64,000 nt of DNA from JAOUEA01 sp031364965 (GCA_031364965.1 JANLXF010000089.1:42869-106868), one strand, 5' to 3'. Shown: positions 48,041 to 56,819, counted from the stretch's first letter. Numbers and translations are program-made. Notes: generated by a model not told the origin, from the letters alone.

Positions 48041-48936
48041 GCGAGATGCGGCCCACGATCGCGGCGACCCTGACCGAGCTGTTCGAGCACGACGAGCGGC
48101 TCGCGATCGTGCTCGCCGAGATCAGCGCCGATCTGTTCCGCCACGTGCGCCGGTTCGATCCGGCTCGCGCCGTGAACGTGGGCATCATGGAGGCGACGAT
48201 GGTGGGCGTCGCGGCCGGGTTCGCCATGGAGGGGTTCCATCCCGTCGCGCACTCGCTCGGCCCCTTCGTGGCGGAGCGGCCCTTCGAGCAGCTCAAGCTC
48301 GACTTCGGGTACCAGGGGCTGGAGGGGACGTTCGTGAGCGTGGGCGGCTCGTACGACTACGGCGCCGAGGGTGGCACGCATCACGCGCCGGGCGACGTGG
48401 GCGTGCTCTCGACGATCCCGGGCATGGAGATCTTCGCCCCGGGCACCGCGGCCGAGGCCGACCGGCTGGTGCGGGCCATCTACGCGAACGGGCGCGCGTC
48501 GTACCTGCGCGCGAGTGCCGCTCAGAACGGGGAATCCTTCGACGTGGAGCCCGGGTGCCTCCAGGTGGTTCGCCGAGGGAGTGGCGATGCCCCGACGGTC
48601 GTCGCGTTCGGGCCGATGCTGTCCCGCACCCTGGAGGCCAGCCATGGCCTCGACGTCACGGTCGCCTATACCGCCAGCGTCGTGCCGTTCGACGCCGACG
48701 GTCTCGCGTCGATCGTCGGCGACTCCCCGCACGTGATCGCGATCGAGCCGTGGTACGAAGGATCGGTGACCGGGACGCTCGCGGCCGCGCTCTCCCACGT
48801 GCCGAGCCGGGTCGAGGCGATCGGTGTCCCCCGACGGTTCCTCCGCTCCTACGGGACCGCTGCCGAGCACGACCGGGACTTAGGGCTCGACGCCGCCGGG
48901 ATCGCCGAGCGTCTACGGGCGATGCTCGCCGTGTGA
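48037..48936 (+). CDS. Transketolase, C-terminal (pyrimidine-binding) subunit
   Basis: 299 residues from GTG 48037 (ATG 48046 also possible). NVGIMEATMVGVAAGFAMEGF carries the Glu that activates TPP; AERPFEQLKLDFGYQ, GGTHHAPGDVGVLSTIPGMEIFAPG and a C-terminal domain (VVAFGPML, VTVAYTASVVPFD) complete the half-enzyme. Coupled by a 4-nt overlap to the first subunit. Split transketolases of this kind may act on sugars other than the classical ones. Confidence 0.9.
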   Translation: MSEMRPTIAATLTELFEHDERLAIVLAEISADLFRHVRRFDPARAVNVGIMEATMVGVAAGFAMEGFHPVAHSLGPFVAERPFEQLKLDFGYQGLEGTFVSVGGSYDYGAEGGTHHAPGDVGVLSTIPGMEIFAPGTAAEADRLVRAIYANGRASYLRASAAQNGESFDVEPGCLQVVRRGSGDAPTVVAFGPMLSRTLEASHGLDVTVAYTASVVPFDADGLASIVGDSPHVIAIEPWYEGSVTGTLAAALSHVPSRVEAIGVPRRFLRSYGTAAEHDRDLGLDAAGIAERLRAMLAV

Positions 48937-48955
48937 GGGCCTTCGAGGTGTTTCC

Positions 48956-51793
48956 CTAGCGGAGGCGTTCGGCCTCGGCCTGCGCGGCCCGGCGGAACCG
49001 CTCGTCGGCCGACGCGAGGTCGCCTCGCTGCTCGGACACCCGGGCCAGCGCCCTCCAGGTCCAGCTCGCGAGCTGGCGTTCCCCGAGCTCCTCGGAGATG
49101 CGGATCGCCTGGCGCAGATCTTCCTCGGCTTCGTCGAGCCGCCCGAGCTCGCGCAGGACGATGCCGCGCTCCGCGAGCGCGTCGCCGAGCTCCCACCGGG
49201 CGCCCAGCTCGGTGAAGACGACGATGGCGTGCTCGAAGTCGGGCAGCGCGTCCTCGTATTCCCCTTCGTCCTCGTGCAGCCGGGCGTGCTGCACGCGCGC
49301 GACCGCCACGCTGAACTGGTCGTCGAGCTCCTCGGCCAGCCGCGCGGCCTCGTCGATCAGCGCCTTGGCTTCCTCGAACGACCCCACGTTCTCGCGGTTG
49401 ATCGAGAGTGCCGTGAGCGCCCGGACCTCCGCCCATCGGTCCTCGTGCTCACGCGCGATCTCCAGCGCCCGCCGCCAGATCGTCTCGGCCTCGTCGAAGC
49501 GGCGGCGCGTCCACGGGATCCACCCGGTGAACAGGAGCGTGCGCACGATGGCCCACGGATCGGCCATCGCCTCGGCGGCAGCGAGGGAGCGCGCGAGCAA
49601 GGCCTCGGCGCGCTCGAGGTCGCCGTCGACGTTGTTGGCGATATCCCCCAGGAACCGCAGAGCGTGCGTGAGCGTCCAGTCGTCGTGCAGCTCGGTGCCG
49701 AGCTCGACCGCGCGGTCGAGCACCTCGACGGCCGCTGGGTACTCGCCGAGCCAATACCGCGCCTCGCCGAGCCCCGCGAGCACGCGGGCCCCCGGGACCC
49801 CGTGGTCGGCGCCGGTGTCCGCGAGCGCCAGCGCCCGAACGTAGTAGTCGGCGGCGCCCCTGTTCTCCATCCGACGACGTGCGCGATCGCCCGCCGCGGC
49901 CAACGCCGCCACAGCTCGCTCAGGCACGGTCCGGTCCGCCGGATCGAGGTCGATCGCGGAGAGGGCCGCGCGTTCGAGGTGGTCGGCGGCGAACGTCGGC
50001 TCGGTAGCCTCCAAGCGGTCGGCGATCGCGAGGTGCAGCTGGAGCCGAAGCCGCTTCGGCAGGCTCGCGTACGCCACGTCGCGGAGCGTCTCGTGGCGGA
50101 AGCGCCACCGCGGCGAGCCTCCACCCGTGTCGGGCACGATCAGCTCGGCGTCGACCAGCCGTTCCATCGCCTCGGGGCTGCATTCGGCCACCAGTCCGGC
50201 CTCGTGCACGTCGAACGAATACAGGTACACCGAGAGGCGCCGCGCCAGCTCGCGTTCTTCGGGGGGCAGGCTGTCGAGCCGCGCGGCGATCACGGCCTGC
50301 ACGGTCGGTGGGAAGGTTCGTGTCGTTCCCGCCGAGCCTCCCCCGCCGCGACCGAGCAGCATCCCGGTGGTCTCGACGATGAAGAAGGGGTTCCCGCCGG
50401 CTCGCGCGGCGATCGTGCGGGCCTCCGCCTCGGCGACCTGCGGCCCGCCGGCCTGGCGCGCGAGGGCGACGGCGTCGAGATCGTCGAGCGGCTCGAGATG
50501 CAGCAGCACGTGGTTGGCCGCGCGTGATCCCCACCCCGGCCGGGCGTCGAGCAGCTCGGGCCGCGCCGCCGCGATCACGGTGGCCCGCCGGGGGCTCTGG
50601 CGCGTGCGTCCGGCCAGCCGCTCCACCAGGTCCCACATCGGGGCGCGCATCGCGTGCACGTCTTCGAACAGGAGCGTGACCGGCACCGCCTCCGCGAGGC
50701 CCGCGACCATGGCCAGGAACCCCGACTGGATCTCCTGCACGAAAGCGGATTCCTCACGGCGCTCGGTGGCCAGGCCCAGCGCCAGCCCGAGGCGTTCGAC
50801 GCCGCGTTCGGCGTCGGCGCCTTCGCTCCAACGGTCCACGAGATCGCGCAGCCGGCGCAGCGACTTCTCGGGGGGCTCGCCGTGCTCGATCCCGGCGGCG
50901 TGGCGGATGATCGTGGCCGCCGGGGCGAACGTGGCGCTGCCCGATGCCAGCTGGCTCCGTCCGACCAGGACGTGGCCGTCGTGATCGACCCCGGCCAGGA
51001 ATTCGTCGGCCAAGCGTGACTTGCCGATCCCCGGCTCGCCGATCAGCGTGACGAGCAGCGGCCGCGACGTCGCCTCGACCCGCGCGTGCGCGTCGCGGAG
51101 CAGCGAGAGCTCGTTCGCCCGTCCCACGAACGGGATCGTGCGCCGCGCCGAACGGGGTGTGAGTCCCTCGACCGGGTAGCCAACGAGCGGGTCGGAGAAC
51201 CCCTTGGCCGCGACCTCCCTCCGGTCGCCGAACGCCACGGCGTGTTCGGTGAGCGCGAACGTCGTCGCCCCCGCCAGCACTTCCCCGGGCTCCGCAGCGC
51301 CTTGCAGGCGGGCTGCCGCGTTCACGACCGGCCCCGTCGCGAGCAGCTGACCGGAGGGTCCGACGCCCGTGGCGGCTTCCCCGGTCTCGACGCCCACGCG
51401 CACGTCGAGCGGAGGATCCAGGCCCAGCTCGAGCGCGAGCCGCCGGGTGCGACCGCGGATCGCGAGCCCCGCCCGCACCGCGCGGACCGCGTCGTCTTCA
51501 TGGACCTGCGGCAGTCCGAAGACCGCCATCACCGCGTCGCCGATGAACTTCTCCGGCTGCCCGCGGAGCGCGCGAAGCTCCTCGGTCACGGCGTCGAAGA
51601 ACCGGCCCATGACCTCGCGCGCACGCTCGGGATCGAGCCGTTGCGCGAGCGCGGTGGACTCCACCAGGTCGGCGAAGAGCACGGTGACGAGCTTGCGCTC
51701 CTCGGTGCCGAGCGACGATCCCACGACGGTGCCGCAGTTGGGGCAGAACCGTGCCTCGTCGGGGAGGGCCTCGCCGCACACCGCGCAGGTCAT
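48956..51793 (-). CDS. Zinc-ribbon / class III nucleotidyl cyclase / AAA-STAND / TPR protein (1)
   Basis: 945 residues. Zinc ribbon with C3, C6, C17, C20; class III cyclase (residues ~32-210) with metal Asp in LFADLVEST (D42) and FIGDAVMAVFG, substrate Lys in PEKFIGD and Thr in LLATGPVVNAAARL with the N-x-x-x-R pair; AAA/NACHT-like ATPase from ~residue 235 (FVGRANELSLL, Walker A GEPGIGKSR near 250, VTLLFEDVHAM); then TPR-like helical repeats to the end. Likely a multidomain sensor making cAMP in response to peptide or metabolite binding. TATGCT (51805-51800) is 6 nt before ATG 51793, confirming the start. No DNA-binding domain at the C-terminus. Confidence 0.88.
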   Translation of the reverse strand: MTCAVCGEALPDEARFCPNCGTVVGSSLGTEERKLVTVLFADLVESTALAQRLDPERAREVMGRFFDAVTEELRALRGQPEKFIGDAVMAVFGLPQVHEDDAVRAVRAGLAIRGRTRRLALELGLDPPLDVRVGVETGEAATGVGPSGQLLATGPVVNAAARLQGAAEPGEVLAGATTFALTEHAVAFGDRREVAAKGFSDPLVGYPVEGLTPRSARRTIPFVGRANELSLLRDAHARVEATSRPLLVTLIGEPGIGKSRLADEFLAGVDHDGHVLVGRSQLASGSATFAPAATIIRHAAGIEHGEPPEKSLRRLRDLVDRWSEGADAERGVERLGLALGLATERREESAFVQEIQSGFLAMVAGLAEAVPVTLLFEDVHAMRAPMWDLVERLAGRTRQSPRRATVIAAARPELLDARPGWGSRAANHVLLHLEPLDDLDAVALARQAGGPQVAEAEARTIAARAGGNPFFIVETTGMLLGRGGGGSAGTTRTFPPTVQAVIAARLDSLPPEERELARRLSVYLYSFDVHEAGLVAECSPEAMERLVDAELIVPDTGGGSPRWRFRHETLRDVAYASLPKRLRLQLHLAIADRLEATEPTFAADHLERAALSAIDLDPADRTVPERAVAALAAAGDRARRRMENRGAADYYVRALALADTGADHGVPGARVLAGLGEARYWLGEYPAAVEVLDRAVELGTELHDDWTLTHALRFLGDIANNVDGDLERAEALLARSLAAAEAMADPWAIVRTLLFTGWIPWTRRRFDEAETIWRRALEIAREHEDRWAEVRALTALSINRENVGSFEEAKALIDEAARLAEELDDQFSVAVARVQHARLHEDEGEYEDALPDFEHAIVVFTELGARWELGDALAERGIVLRELGRLDEAEEDLRQAIRISEELGERQLASWTWRALARVSEQRGDLASADERFRRAAQAEAERLR

Positions 51794-51907
51794 CGGCCCA
51801 GCATATGGCGGACCACCGACTCGCCCCACCTCCGCCCGCGACCGGAACGAAACAGCGGCCCGGGCCGCGGGCGGGGTTCACCGATCCGCAGCCCGGGCTC
51901 GCGAGCT

Positions 51908-52645
51908 TCAGGCGCCGGGCGTGTACCGCACGAGCTCGAGATGCTCGTCGCCGCCGGACAGGTCCGACTCCATCACGATCCCGAAGCCGGGCGCGTAGAG
52001 CTTCTCCGTGACGACCGCGGCCTCGAGCCGGGTCCACTCCATCGATCGAAGGACGTGTGGGAGCGTCCCGTAGGGAACCGTGACGCTGGTCCCGCGCTGC
52101 ACGATCCATGCCTGGTCCTCGGCCTGGCCCTTGTAGAACTCCTGGCGATACGCATCGGTCGGCTGGGGGTCGGCCGGCATCGTGATGCCCGCGACCGCGC
52201 CGTCGACGCCGGCTTCCCAGGAGCCTTCGGTGCTGATCACCGCGCCGGACGCGTCGTATTCCGCTGTCGCCTCGCCGAAGTACCAGACGTTGCCCTGGTC
52301 GTCGGCCGCGTACCAGTCATCGGTCTTCTCGATCACCGAGCCGCGGCTGCGGAGCACGTCCCGGACCACCGTCGTGGTGACGCCCTGGATCACCTTGGTG
52401 CGGTCGGTCACCACCGCCCGCTCTACCACGGGCTCGCCATCCTTCACGCCTTTGAGCACGGCCACCGAGCCGGGCACGAGCGGGAAGTAGTCGTTCGCCA
52501 CCGGGCTGGTGTACGCCGCCGGGTCGGGAACGGCGGGCCGCGGCTGCGCCGTCACGGGGCCGCCGAGCGTGGACAGTGCGAGCGCGATGGTGATCGCGGA
52601 TCCCGCGGCCACCGCCGTGATGGTCTTGCTGTGTCGTCCTGCCAT
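51908..52645 (-). CDS. Secreted protein, paralogue of the one at 61208-62665
   Basis: 245 residues. Signal peptide (TITAVAAGSAITIALALSTLGG). Core: NDYFPLVPGSVAVLKG, TTVVRDVLRSRG, DDQGNVWYFGEATAEY, STEGSWEAGVDGAVAGITMPADPQ, YRQEFYKGQAEDQAWIV, EKLYAPGFGIVMESD. The same order of motifs occurs in the larger secreted protein near the right end. Strong AGGAGGAGGAG before the ATG. It lies immediately upstream of cyclase protein 1 and divergent from a two-component system. Function unknown; probably beta-rich. Confidence 0.75.
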   Translation of the reverse strand: MAGRHSKTITAVAAGSAITIALALSTLGGPVTAQPRPAVPDPAAYTSPVANDYFPLVPGSVAVLKGVKDGEPVVERAVVTDRTKVIQGVTTTVVRDVLRSRGSVIEKTDDWYAADDQGNVWYFGEATAEYDASGAVISTEGSWEAGVDGAVAGITMPADPQPTDAYRQEFYKGQAEDQAWIVQRGTSVTVPYGTLPHVLRSMEWTRLEAAVVTEKLYAPGFGIVMESDLSGGDEHLELVRYTPGA

Positions 52646-52691
52646 GGTGCTCCTCCTCCTGTCGGGATGTCGTCAGCCTGCCGGGAGGCGC

Positions 52692-52740
52692 CTGAACCGG
52701 CGCTGAACCATCGCCGGCCGCGCTTCAGGTGACGTTCAGG
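52692..52740. promoter_or_regulatory. Two opposed pairs of 11-bp-period TTCAGG repeats
   Basis: On the plus strand TTCAGG at 52724-52729 and 52735-52740; on the minus strand GGTTCAG at 52698-52692 and 52709-52703. Each pair has an 11-bp period, as in PhoP/OmpR boxes. They lie in the divergent gap between the secreted-protein gene and the second response regulator and could serve both. Confidence 0.6.
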
Positions 52741-52782
52741 CGAACGCGAGAAGATGGCGGGTCACGCACAGCGAGGGCGAGG

Positions 52783-53457
52783 ATGCGCGTACTGGTCGTC
52801 GAGGATGAACGAGCCCTCGCCGACGGGCTCCGCAAGGGGCTCGAGGCGGAAGGGTTCGCCGCCGACGTGGTGCACGACGGCGGAGAGGGACTCTGGATGG
52901 CGCGGGAACACGCCTACGACGCGATCATCCTGGACCTCATGCTGCCGACCATGAACGGCTACCGGGTGTGTGCCGCATTGCGCGAGGAGGGGATCTGGAC
53001 CCCGATCCTGATGCTCACCGCGAAGGACGGCGAGTACGACGAGGCTGAAGGCCTCGATACCGGGGCCGACGACTACGTCACGAAGCCCTTCTCATACGTG
53101 GCGCTGATCGCGCGGCTCCACGCGCTGATCCGTCGCGGCGCGGCCGAGCGCCCCTCCGAGCTCGCGGTCGGCGACCTGCGGTTCGACCCCGCATCGCGTC
53201 GGGCGTGGCGGGGTGATCGCGAGGTGGGTTTGACGGCGCGAGAGGCCTCCGTCCTCGAGTTCCTGTTGCGGAGCCCAGGGGTGGTGCTGTCGAAGCTCGA
53301 CATCTTGGACCACGTGTGGGATTCGGCGTTCGACGGCGATCCGAACATCGTCGAGGTCTACGTGCGTCACCTGAGGAACAAGCTCGACCGGCCGTTCGGG
53401 CGGGCCTCGATCGAGACGGTGCGCGGCGCCGGCTACCGGCTCGTGGACGGGGCGTGA
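52783..53457 (+). CDS. OmpR-family response regulator (second system)
   Basis: 224 residues. Acidic pocket ED (7-8), phosphoacceptor D51 in IILDLMLPT, switch Lys in DDYVTKPFSY; winged helix (LTAREASVLEFLLR, VLSKLDILDHVWDSAFDGD, NIVEVYVRHLRNKL, TVRGAGYRL). CutR/TcrA-like by eye. GAGGGCGAGG precedes ATG 52783. Its TGA overlaps the kinase GTG as GTGA. The TTCAGG repeats upstream are its probable own site. Confidence 0.95.
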   Translation: MRVLVVEDERALADGLRKGLEAEGFAADVVHDGGEGLWMAREHAYDAIILDLMLPTMNGYRVCAALREEGIWTPILMLTAKDGEYDEAEGLDTGADDYVTKPFSYVALIARLHALIRRGAAERPSELAVGDLRFDPASRRAWRGDREVGLTAREASVLEFLLRSPGVVLSKLDILDHVWDSAFDGDPNIVEVYVRHLRNKLDRPFGRASIETVRGAGYRLVDGA

Positions 53458-54794
53458 CGGCGGTGGGCCGGCGGGGATCGGTGCGCGTGCGAACGACCGC
53501 CGCCGCGGTGCTGGTGGTGGGCCTCGCGCTGCTCGTGGCCGCCGTGGCGATGGTGCGGTTGATGGACCGTTCCCTGACGTCGAACGTCCGGACCTTGGCC
53601 GAGGACCGCGCCGAGGCGATCGTCTCGGAGCTTCGCGCGGGCCGCGGCCCCGACCTCAACGCGGGCCAGGCCGACGACGAGTTCGTCCAGATCGTCGATG
53701 CGAGCGGCGCCGTGGTCGACGCGAGCGCGAACGTGCGGGGCCGCGACGCGGTGTCCCCCGGAGCCGCGGTGGCAATGGGGCTCCGCACCGCTCCGTCTTC
53801 CGAGTTCCTCGTCGTTGCCTCGGTGGCGTCCCTGCCGGGCGGAGAACGCACGGTGGTCGTGGGCCGGAACCTCGACGACGTGCGCGAGGCCACCGACACA
53901 GCCTCCCGGCTGCTCTCGCTGGGCGTGCCGATCCTGCTGCTCGTGGTCGGGGTGGTCACGTGGTGGATCACGGGCAGGGCTCTGCGTCCCGTCGAATCCA
54001 TGCGCGCCGAGGTCGAGACGATCTCGGCGGGCGACCTCGCCCACCGGATCGAGGAGCCGGCGACGCGCGACGAGATCGCGCGCTTGGCCGCGACCCTCAA
54101 CACGATGCTGGCGCGCCTCCAGGAGGCCCAGCTCCGGCAGCGACGGTTCGTTTCCGACGCCGCGCACGAATTGCGGTCGCCCGTCGCCGCGATCCGCCAG
54201 CATGCCGAGGTCTCGATCGCCCATCCCGGATCGGCGCCCGCCGATGTCCTCGCGAGGGTGGTGCTGGAGGAAGCGCTCCGCCTCCAACGGCTGGCCGACG
54301 ATCTGCTGTTTCTCGCGCGGCTCGACGAGGGCGCGAAGGCAACGACCGAGCCCGTGGATCTCGACGACCTCGTGCTGGCCGAGGCCGCGCGGCTCCGCTC
54401 CGCATCGTCGCTGCGGATCGACACGACGGGTATCGCGGCCGCTCGCGTCGCGGGGCGGGCCGACGAGCTGGCCCGGGTGGTGCGGAACCTGGCCGACAAC
54501 GCCGCCCGGCACGCACGCGGCACGGTGGCGTTCTCCTTGTCCGACGAGGGTCGCCGCGTGGTGCTCACCGTCGACGACGACGGTCCCGGGGTCCCGCCCG
54601 ACGCGCGTGATCGTGTGTTCGAACGGTTCGTACGGCTGGACGAGTCACGGGCCCAGGATGACGGAGGGAGCGGGCTCGGACTCGCGATCATCCGCGACGT
54701 GACGATCGCCCACGGCGGGACCGTCGAGCTCACGGAGGCGCCGTCGGGCGGCGCACGTGTCCGCCTCGTCCTCCCGGCCGGTTCCCTCGACTAG
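53454..54794 (+). CDS. Sensor histidine kinase (second system)
   Basis: 446 residues from GTG 53454 (GTGA overlap). Two membrane helices around a ~110-residue outside region; HAMP (LRPVESMRAEVETISAGDLAHRI); HisKA with H238 in DAAHELRSPVAAIRQH; HATPase: N box NLADNAARHARG, G1 DDDGPGVPPDARDRVFERF, G2 GGSGLGLAI. The stop shares CTAG with the convergent acetyltransferase. Signal unknown. Confidence 0.94.
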   Translation: MTAVGRRGSVRVRTTAAAVLVVGLALLVAAVAMVRLMDRSLTSNVRTLAEDRAEAIVSELRAGRGPDLNAGQADDEFVQIVDASGAVVDASANVRGRDAVSPGAAVAMGLRTAPSSEFLVVASVASLPGGERTVVVGRNLDDVREATDTASRLLSLGVPILLLVVGVVTWWITGRALRPVESMRAEVETISAGDLAHRIEEPATRDEIARLAATLNTMLARLQEAQLRQRRFVSDAAHELRSPVAAIRQHAEVSIAHPGSAPADVLARVVLEEALRLQRLADDLLFLARLDEGAKATTEPVDLDDLVLAEAARLRSASSLRIDTTGIAAARVAGRADELARVVRNLADNAARHARGTVAFSLSDEGRRVVLTVDDDGPGVPPDARDRVFERFVRLDESRAQDDGGSGLGLAIIRDVTIAHGGTVELTEAPSGGARVRLVLPAGSLD

Positions 54795-55309
54795 GTGCCT
54801 AGGTCGATCCTCCAGTGGTTGGCTCGGAGCGGCCGCCCCTGGAACTCGATGTCCTTGTCTTCGAGCCGCTCGAACCCGAGCGCGCGGCAGATCGCGTTCG
54901 ACGGAGCGTTCGTCGCGCCGGGGAAGGCATGCACCACGTCGAACCGGTGTTCGCGCCGAGCCTTGTCCAAGATCGCGCGTGCCGCGTCACGCCCGAGTCC
55001 CCGCCCCTGGAACTCGGGCAGCACCATCCAGCCGATCTCGTTGATGCGCTCGCCGTCCTCGTCGTGATCCCAGATGCAGACGTGACCGACCGGTGTGCCG
55101 TCCACTTCCACGATGAAGATCCACGCCCCGTGGGTCTCGACATCGGCCACGTCGCGCGCGACCTTGCCGGGGATGCCTTCGCGCGGGAGCGGCCCGCCGA
55201 GTTCGGCCATCATCGCGGGGTCGCAGCGCATGCGTTCGTAGAGGGCGACGTCGCCGAGGGTGACGGGCCGCAGACTCAGGAGCCGGTCGCCGCTCGGCGA
55301 ACCGGTCAA
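54791..55309 (-). CDS. RimJ/RimL-type GNAT acetyltransferase
   Basis: 172 residues. LSLRPVTLGDVALYERMR, GHVCIWDHD, NEIGWMVLPEFQGRGLGRDAARAIL (acetyl-CoA loop Q-G-R-G-L-G) and NAPSNAICRALGFERL. TTG start overlapping the upstream stop as TTGA. Acetylates an amine on a protein N-terminus, antibiotic or metabolite; not resolved. Co-operonic with the YdeI-like gene. Confidence 0.88.
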   Translation of the reverse strand: MTGSPSGDRLLSLRPVTLGDVALYERMRCDPAMMAELGGPLPREGIPGKVARDVADVETHGAWIFIVEVDGTPVGHVCIWDHDEDGERINEIGWMVLPEFQGRGLGRDAARAILDKARREHRFDVVHAFPGATNAPSNAICRALGFERLEDKDIEFQGRPLRANHWRIDLGT

Positions 55310-55758
55310 CCCTGCCCTCGTTCTTCCTTCAGGCGCTTCACGGCGCTGTCGATCCGTCGGCGTCGGGTCTCGGGCTTCTTGGCAGCCTCGATGCCCTCCA
55401 CGAACCAGCGCCGCTGGCTGTACGAAAGCCCGTCGAAGAAGCGCTGCGCCTTCGGTTCGGCCCCGAGCGCCGTTGCGAAGTCCGGCGGGACCGTGACCTC
55501 CCGCGGGGCGGCGTCGATCTCGAGCTCAACGTCGACCTCGTCCCCGGCGGCGACGCCCGCCGCCTCTCGATGCACGGCCGCGAGCGGGATCATGAACATC
55601 CCGGTGTACGGCGCGACCGAGCTTCGGTAGGTGTATCCGGCGATCGTGACGCGCACCTTCGGGCGCTTCCCCGAGCCGAGCGCCTCGACCACGTCGGCCG
55701 GCACCTCGATGCCGGTCGCGGTCTTGCCGTTGAGCGTGATCGTTCCTCGGAACCTCAT
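55306..55758 (-). CDS. DUF1905 / YdeI-OmdA family protein
   Basis: 150 residues. N-terminal DUF1905 barrel (FRGTITLNGKTATGIEVPADVVEALG, YTYRSSVAPYTGMFMIPLAAVHREAAGV) and C-terminal OmdA/YdeI helix pair (FFDGLSYSQRRWFVEGIEAAKKPETRRRRI). Members have been linked to bacteriocin or antimicrobial-peptide tolerance, without a known mechanism. AGGGAGGTGCG lies before the ATG. Confidence 0.9.
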   Translation of the reverse strand: MRFRGTITLNGKTATGIEVPADVVEALGSGKRPKVRVTIAGYTYRSSVAPYTGMFMIPLAAVHREAAGVAAGDEVDVELEIDAAPREVTVPPDFATALGAEPKAQRFFDGLSYSQRRWFVEGIEAAKKPETRRRRIDSAVKRLKEERGQG

Positions 55759-55863
55759 CGCACCTCCCTCCGAAGTATCTGGGCGATGAGCTGACGTGTC
55801 GACCGCAGGGATGAAGTCTCCTGACGCCGGCGATGCGTCGCCAGCAGGGCCCCGGACGCGAGG

Positions 55864-55904
55864 CGAGGGCGGAGGCTCGCGACGTACCGCGTCCTCCGCC
55901 CTCG
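55864..55904 (-). terminator. 12-bp perfect hairpin downstream of the SRPBCC gene
   Basis: CGAGGGCGGAGG (55864-55875) pairs with CCTCCGCCCTCG (55893-55904), 17-nt loop. It lies 28 bp past the stop of the ArsR-SRPBCC operon. The remaining ~105 bp to the next gene show nothing else. Confidence 0.7.
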
Positions 55905-55932
55905 GGCGGCCATCCCTCGCAGATCGGTGGGG

Positions 55933-56466
55933 CTACGGCGAACCGTGATCGAGCTCGTCGTGGGGATCCATCGACGCGCCCGTCTCGAGCAGCGTCTTGA
56001 GGTCGCTGAGGATCCAGCTCCAGCCGCCACCGGCGCCGTACTCCTCCAAACCGCCCGACATCAGGAGCGACAGCTGCGGCTTGCCCTCGAGCTCGTGGGT
56101 CAGCGTGAGCTTCGAGACGCCGCCTTTGCCCTCGACGATCTCGTAGGTCAGACGGGTGAAGCCCTCGGCGATCATCGTCTCGTCCATCAGCATGCGCCAC
56201 GTCTGGACGAGCCTGTGGGGCGGGTCGACCTCGACGATCTCGCCGTCGACGGCCACCTCGGGCGAGCCCGACGCGCGCATCGCATCGCTCGCCATCCCGC
56301 GGTAGGTCGCGCCCACCTCGGGGCCCGGATCCCACACGGCTCGTCCGCCGTAGCCGTACCGCTCGGTCCACTCGGGCTTGGTGATCGCGCCCCAGATCGC
56401 CTGGGGCGTCGCCCGGATGTAGACGCGATAGACCTGGGTCGTGGTGCTCGTATCGGTCATGCTCAT
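55933..56466 (-). CDS. SRPBCC/AHSA1-domain protein
   Basis: 177 residues. VYRVYIRATPQAIWGAITKPEWTERYGYGG, GEIVEVDPPHRLVQTW, MIAEGFTRLTYEIVE and WSWILSDLKTLLETG fit the AHSA1-like SRPBCC lipid/ligand-binding fold. ATG overlaps the ArsR stop (ATGA). ArsR-AHSA1 pairs are common in Actinomycetota; the ligand is unknown. Confidence 0.92.
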   Translation of the reverse strand: MSMTDTSTTTQVYRVYIRATPQAIWGAITKPEWTERYGYGGRAVWDPGPEVGATYRGMASDAMRASGSPEVAVDGEIVEVDPPHRLVQTWRMLMDETMIAEGFTRLTYEIVEGKGGVSKLTLTHELEGKPQLSLLMSGGLEEYGAGGGWSWILSDLKTLLETGASMDPHDELDHGSP

Positions 56467-56789
56467 GCCATCTCCCCCTCCAGCTCGTGCTTCAGCTCGG
56501 CGAGCGCCGACACCCGGCGCTCCGTGTACTTGTCGATCCAGCGGTCGTGGAGCAACCGGATCGGCACCGGGTTGAGGAAGTGCAGCTTTTCCCGTCCCGC
56601 GCGTCGCGTGACCACGAGGCCCGCGTCCTCGAGCACCCGCAGATGCTTCATGACCCCGAACCGCGTCATCTCCAGCTCGGACTCGTGCTCGGTCAGCGTG
56701 CGACCGTCACGCGTGAAGAGCCGGTCGAGCAGGTAGCGGCGCGTGGGATCCGCGAGCGCCTTGAACACACGGTCGTCGTCGGTGGTCAC
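56463..56789 (-). CDS. ArsR-family repressor
   Basis: 108 residues, GTG start. DDRVFKALADPTRRYLLDRLF, LEMTRFGVMKHLRVLEDAGLVVTRRAGREKLHFLN: winged helix of the type paired with AHSA1 genes. No metal-binding Cys pair, so it is not a metal sensor. A TATTTT -10 box (56802-56797) is 7 nt before GTG, and the operator at 56804-56819 abuts it. Confidence 0.92.
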   Translation of the reverse strand: MTTDDDRVFKALADPTRRYLLDRLFTRDGRTLTEHESELEMTRFGVMKHLRVLEDAGLVVTRRAGREKLHFLNPVPIRLLHDRWIDKYTERRVSALAELKHELEGEMA

Positions 56790-56803
56790 GGGTCCGAAAA
56801 TAG

Positions 56804-56819
56804 GTGACTAAACAGTCAC
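56804..56819. promoter_or_regulatory. ArsR operator
   Basis: GTGACT-AAAC-AGTCAC, a perfect inverted repeat directly upstream of the TATTTT -10 box of the ArsR-SRPBCC operon, so occupancy would block RNA polymerase. The divergent pirin gene begins ~90 bp away and may share it. Confidence 0.65.
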
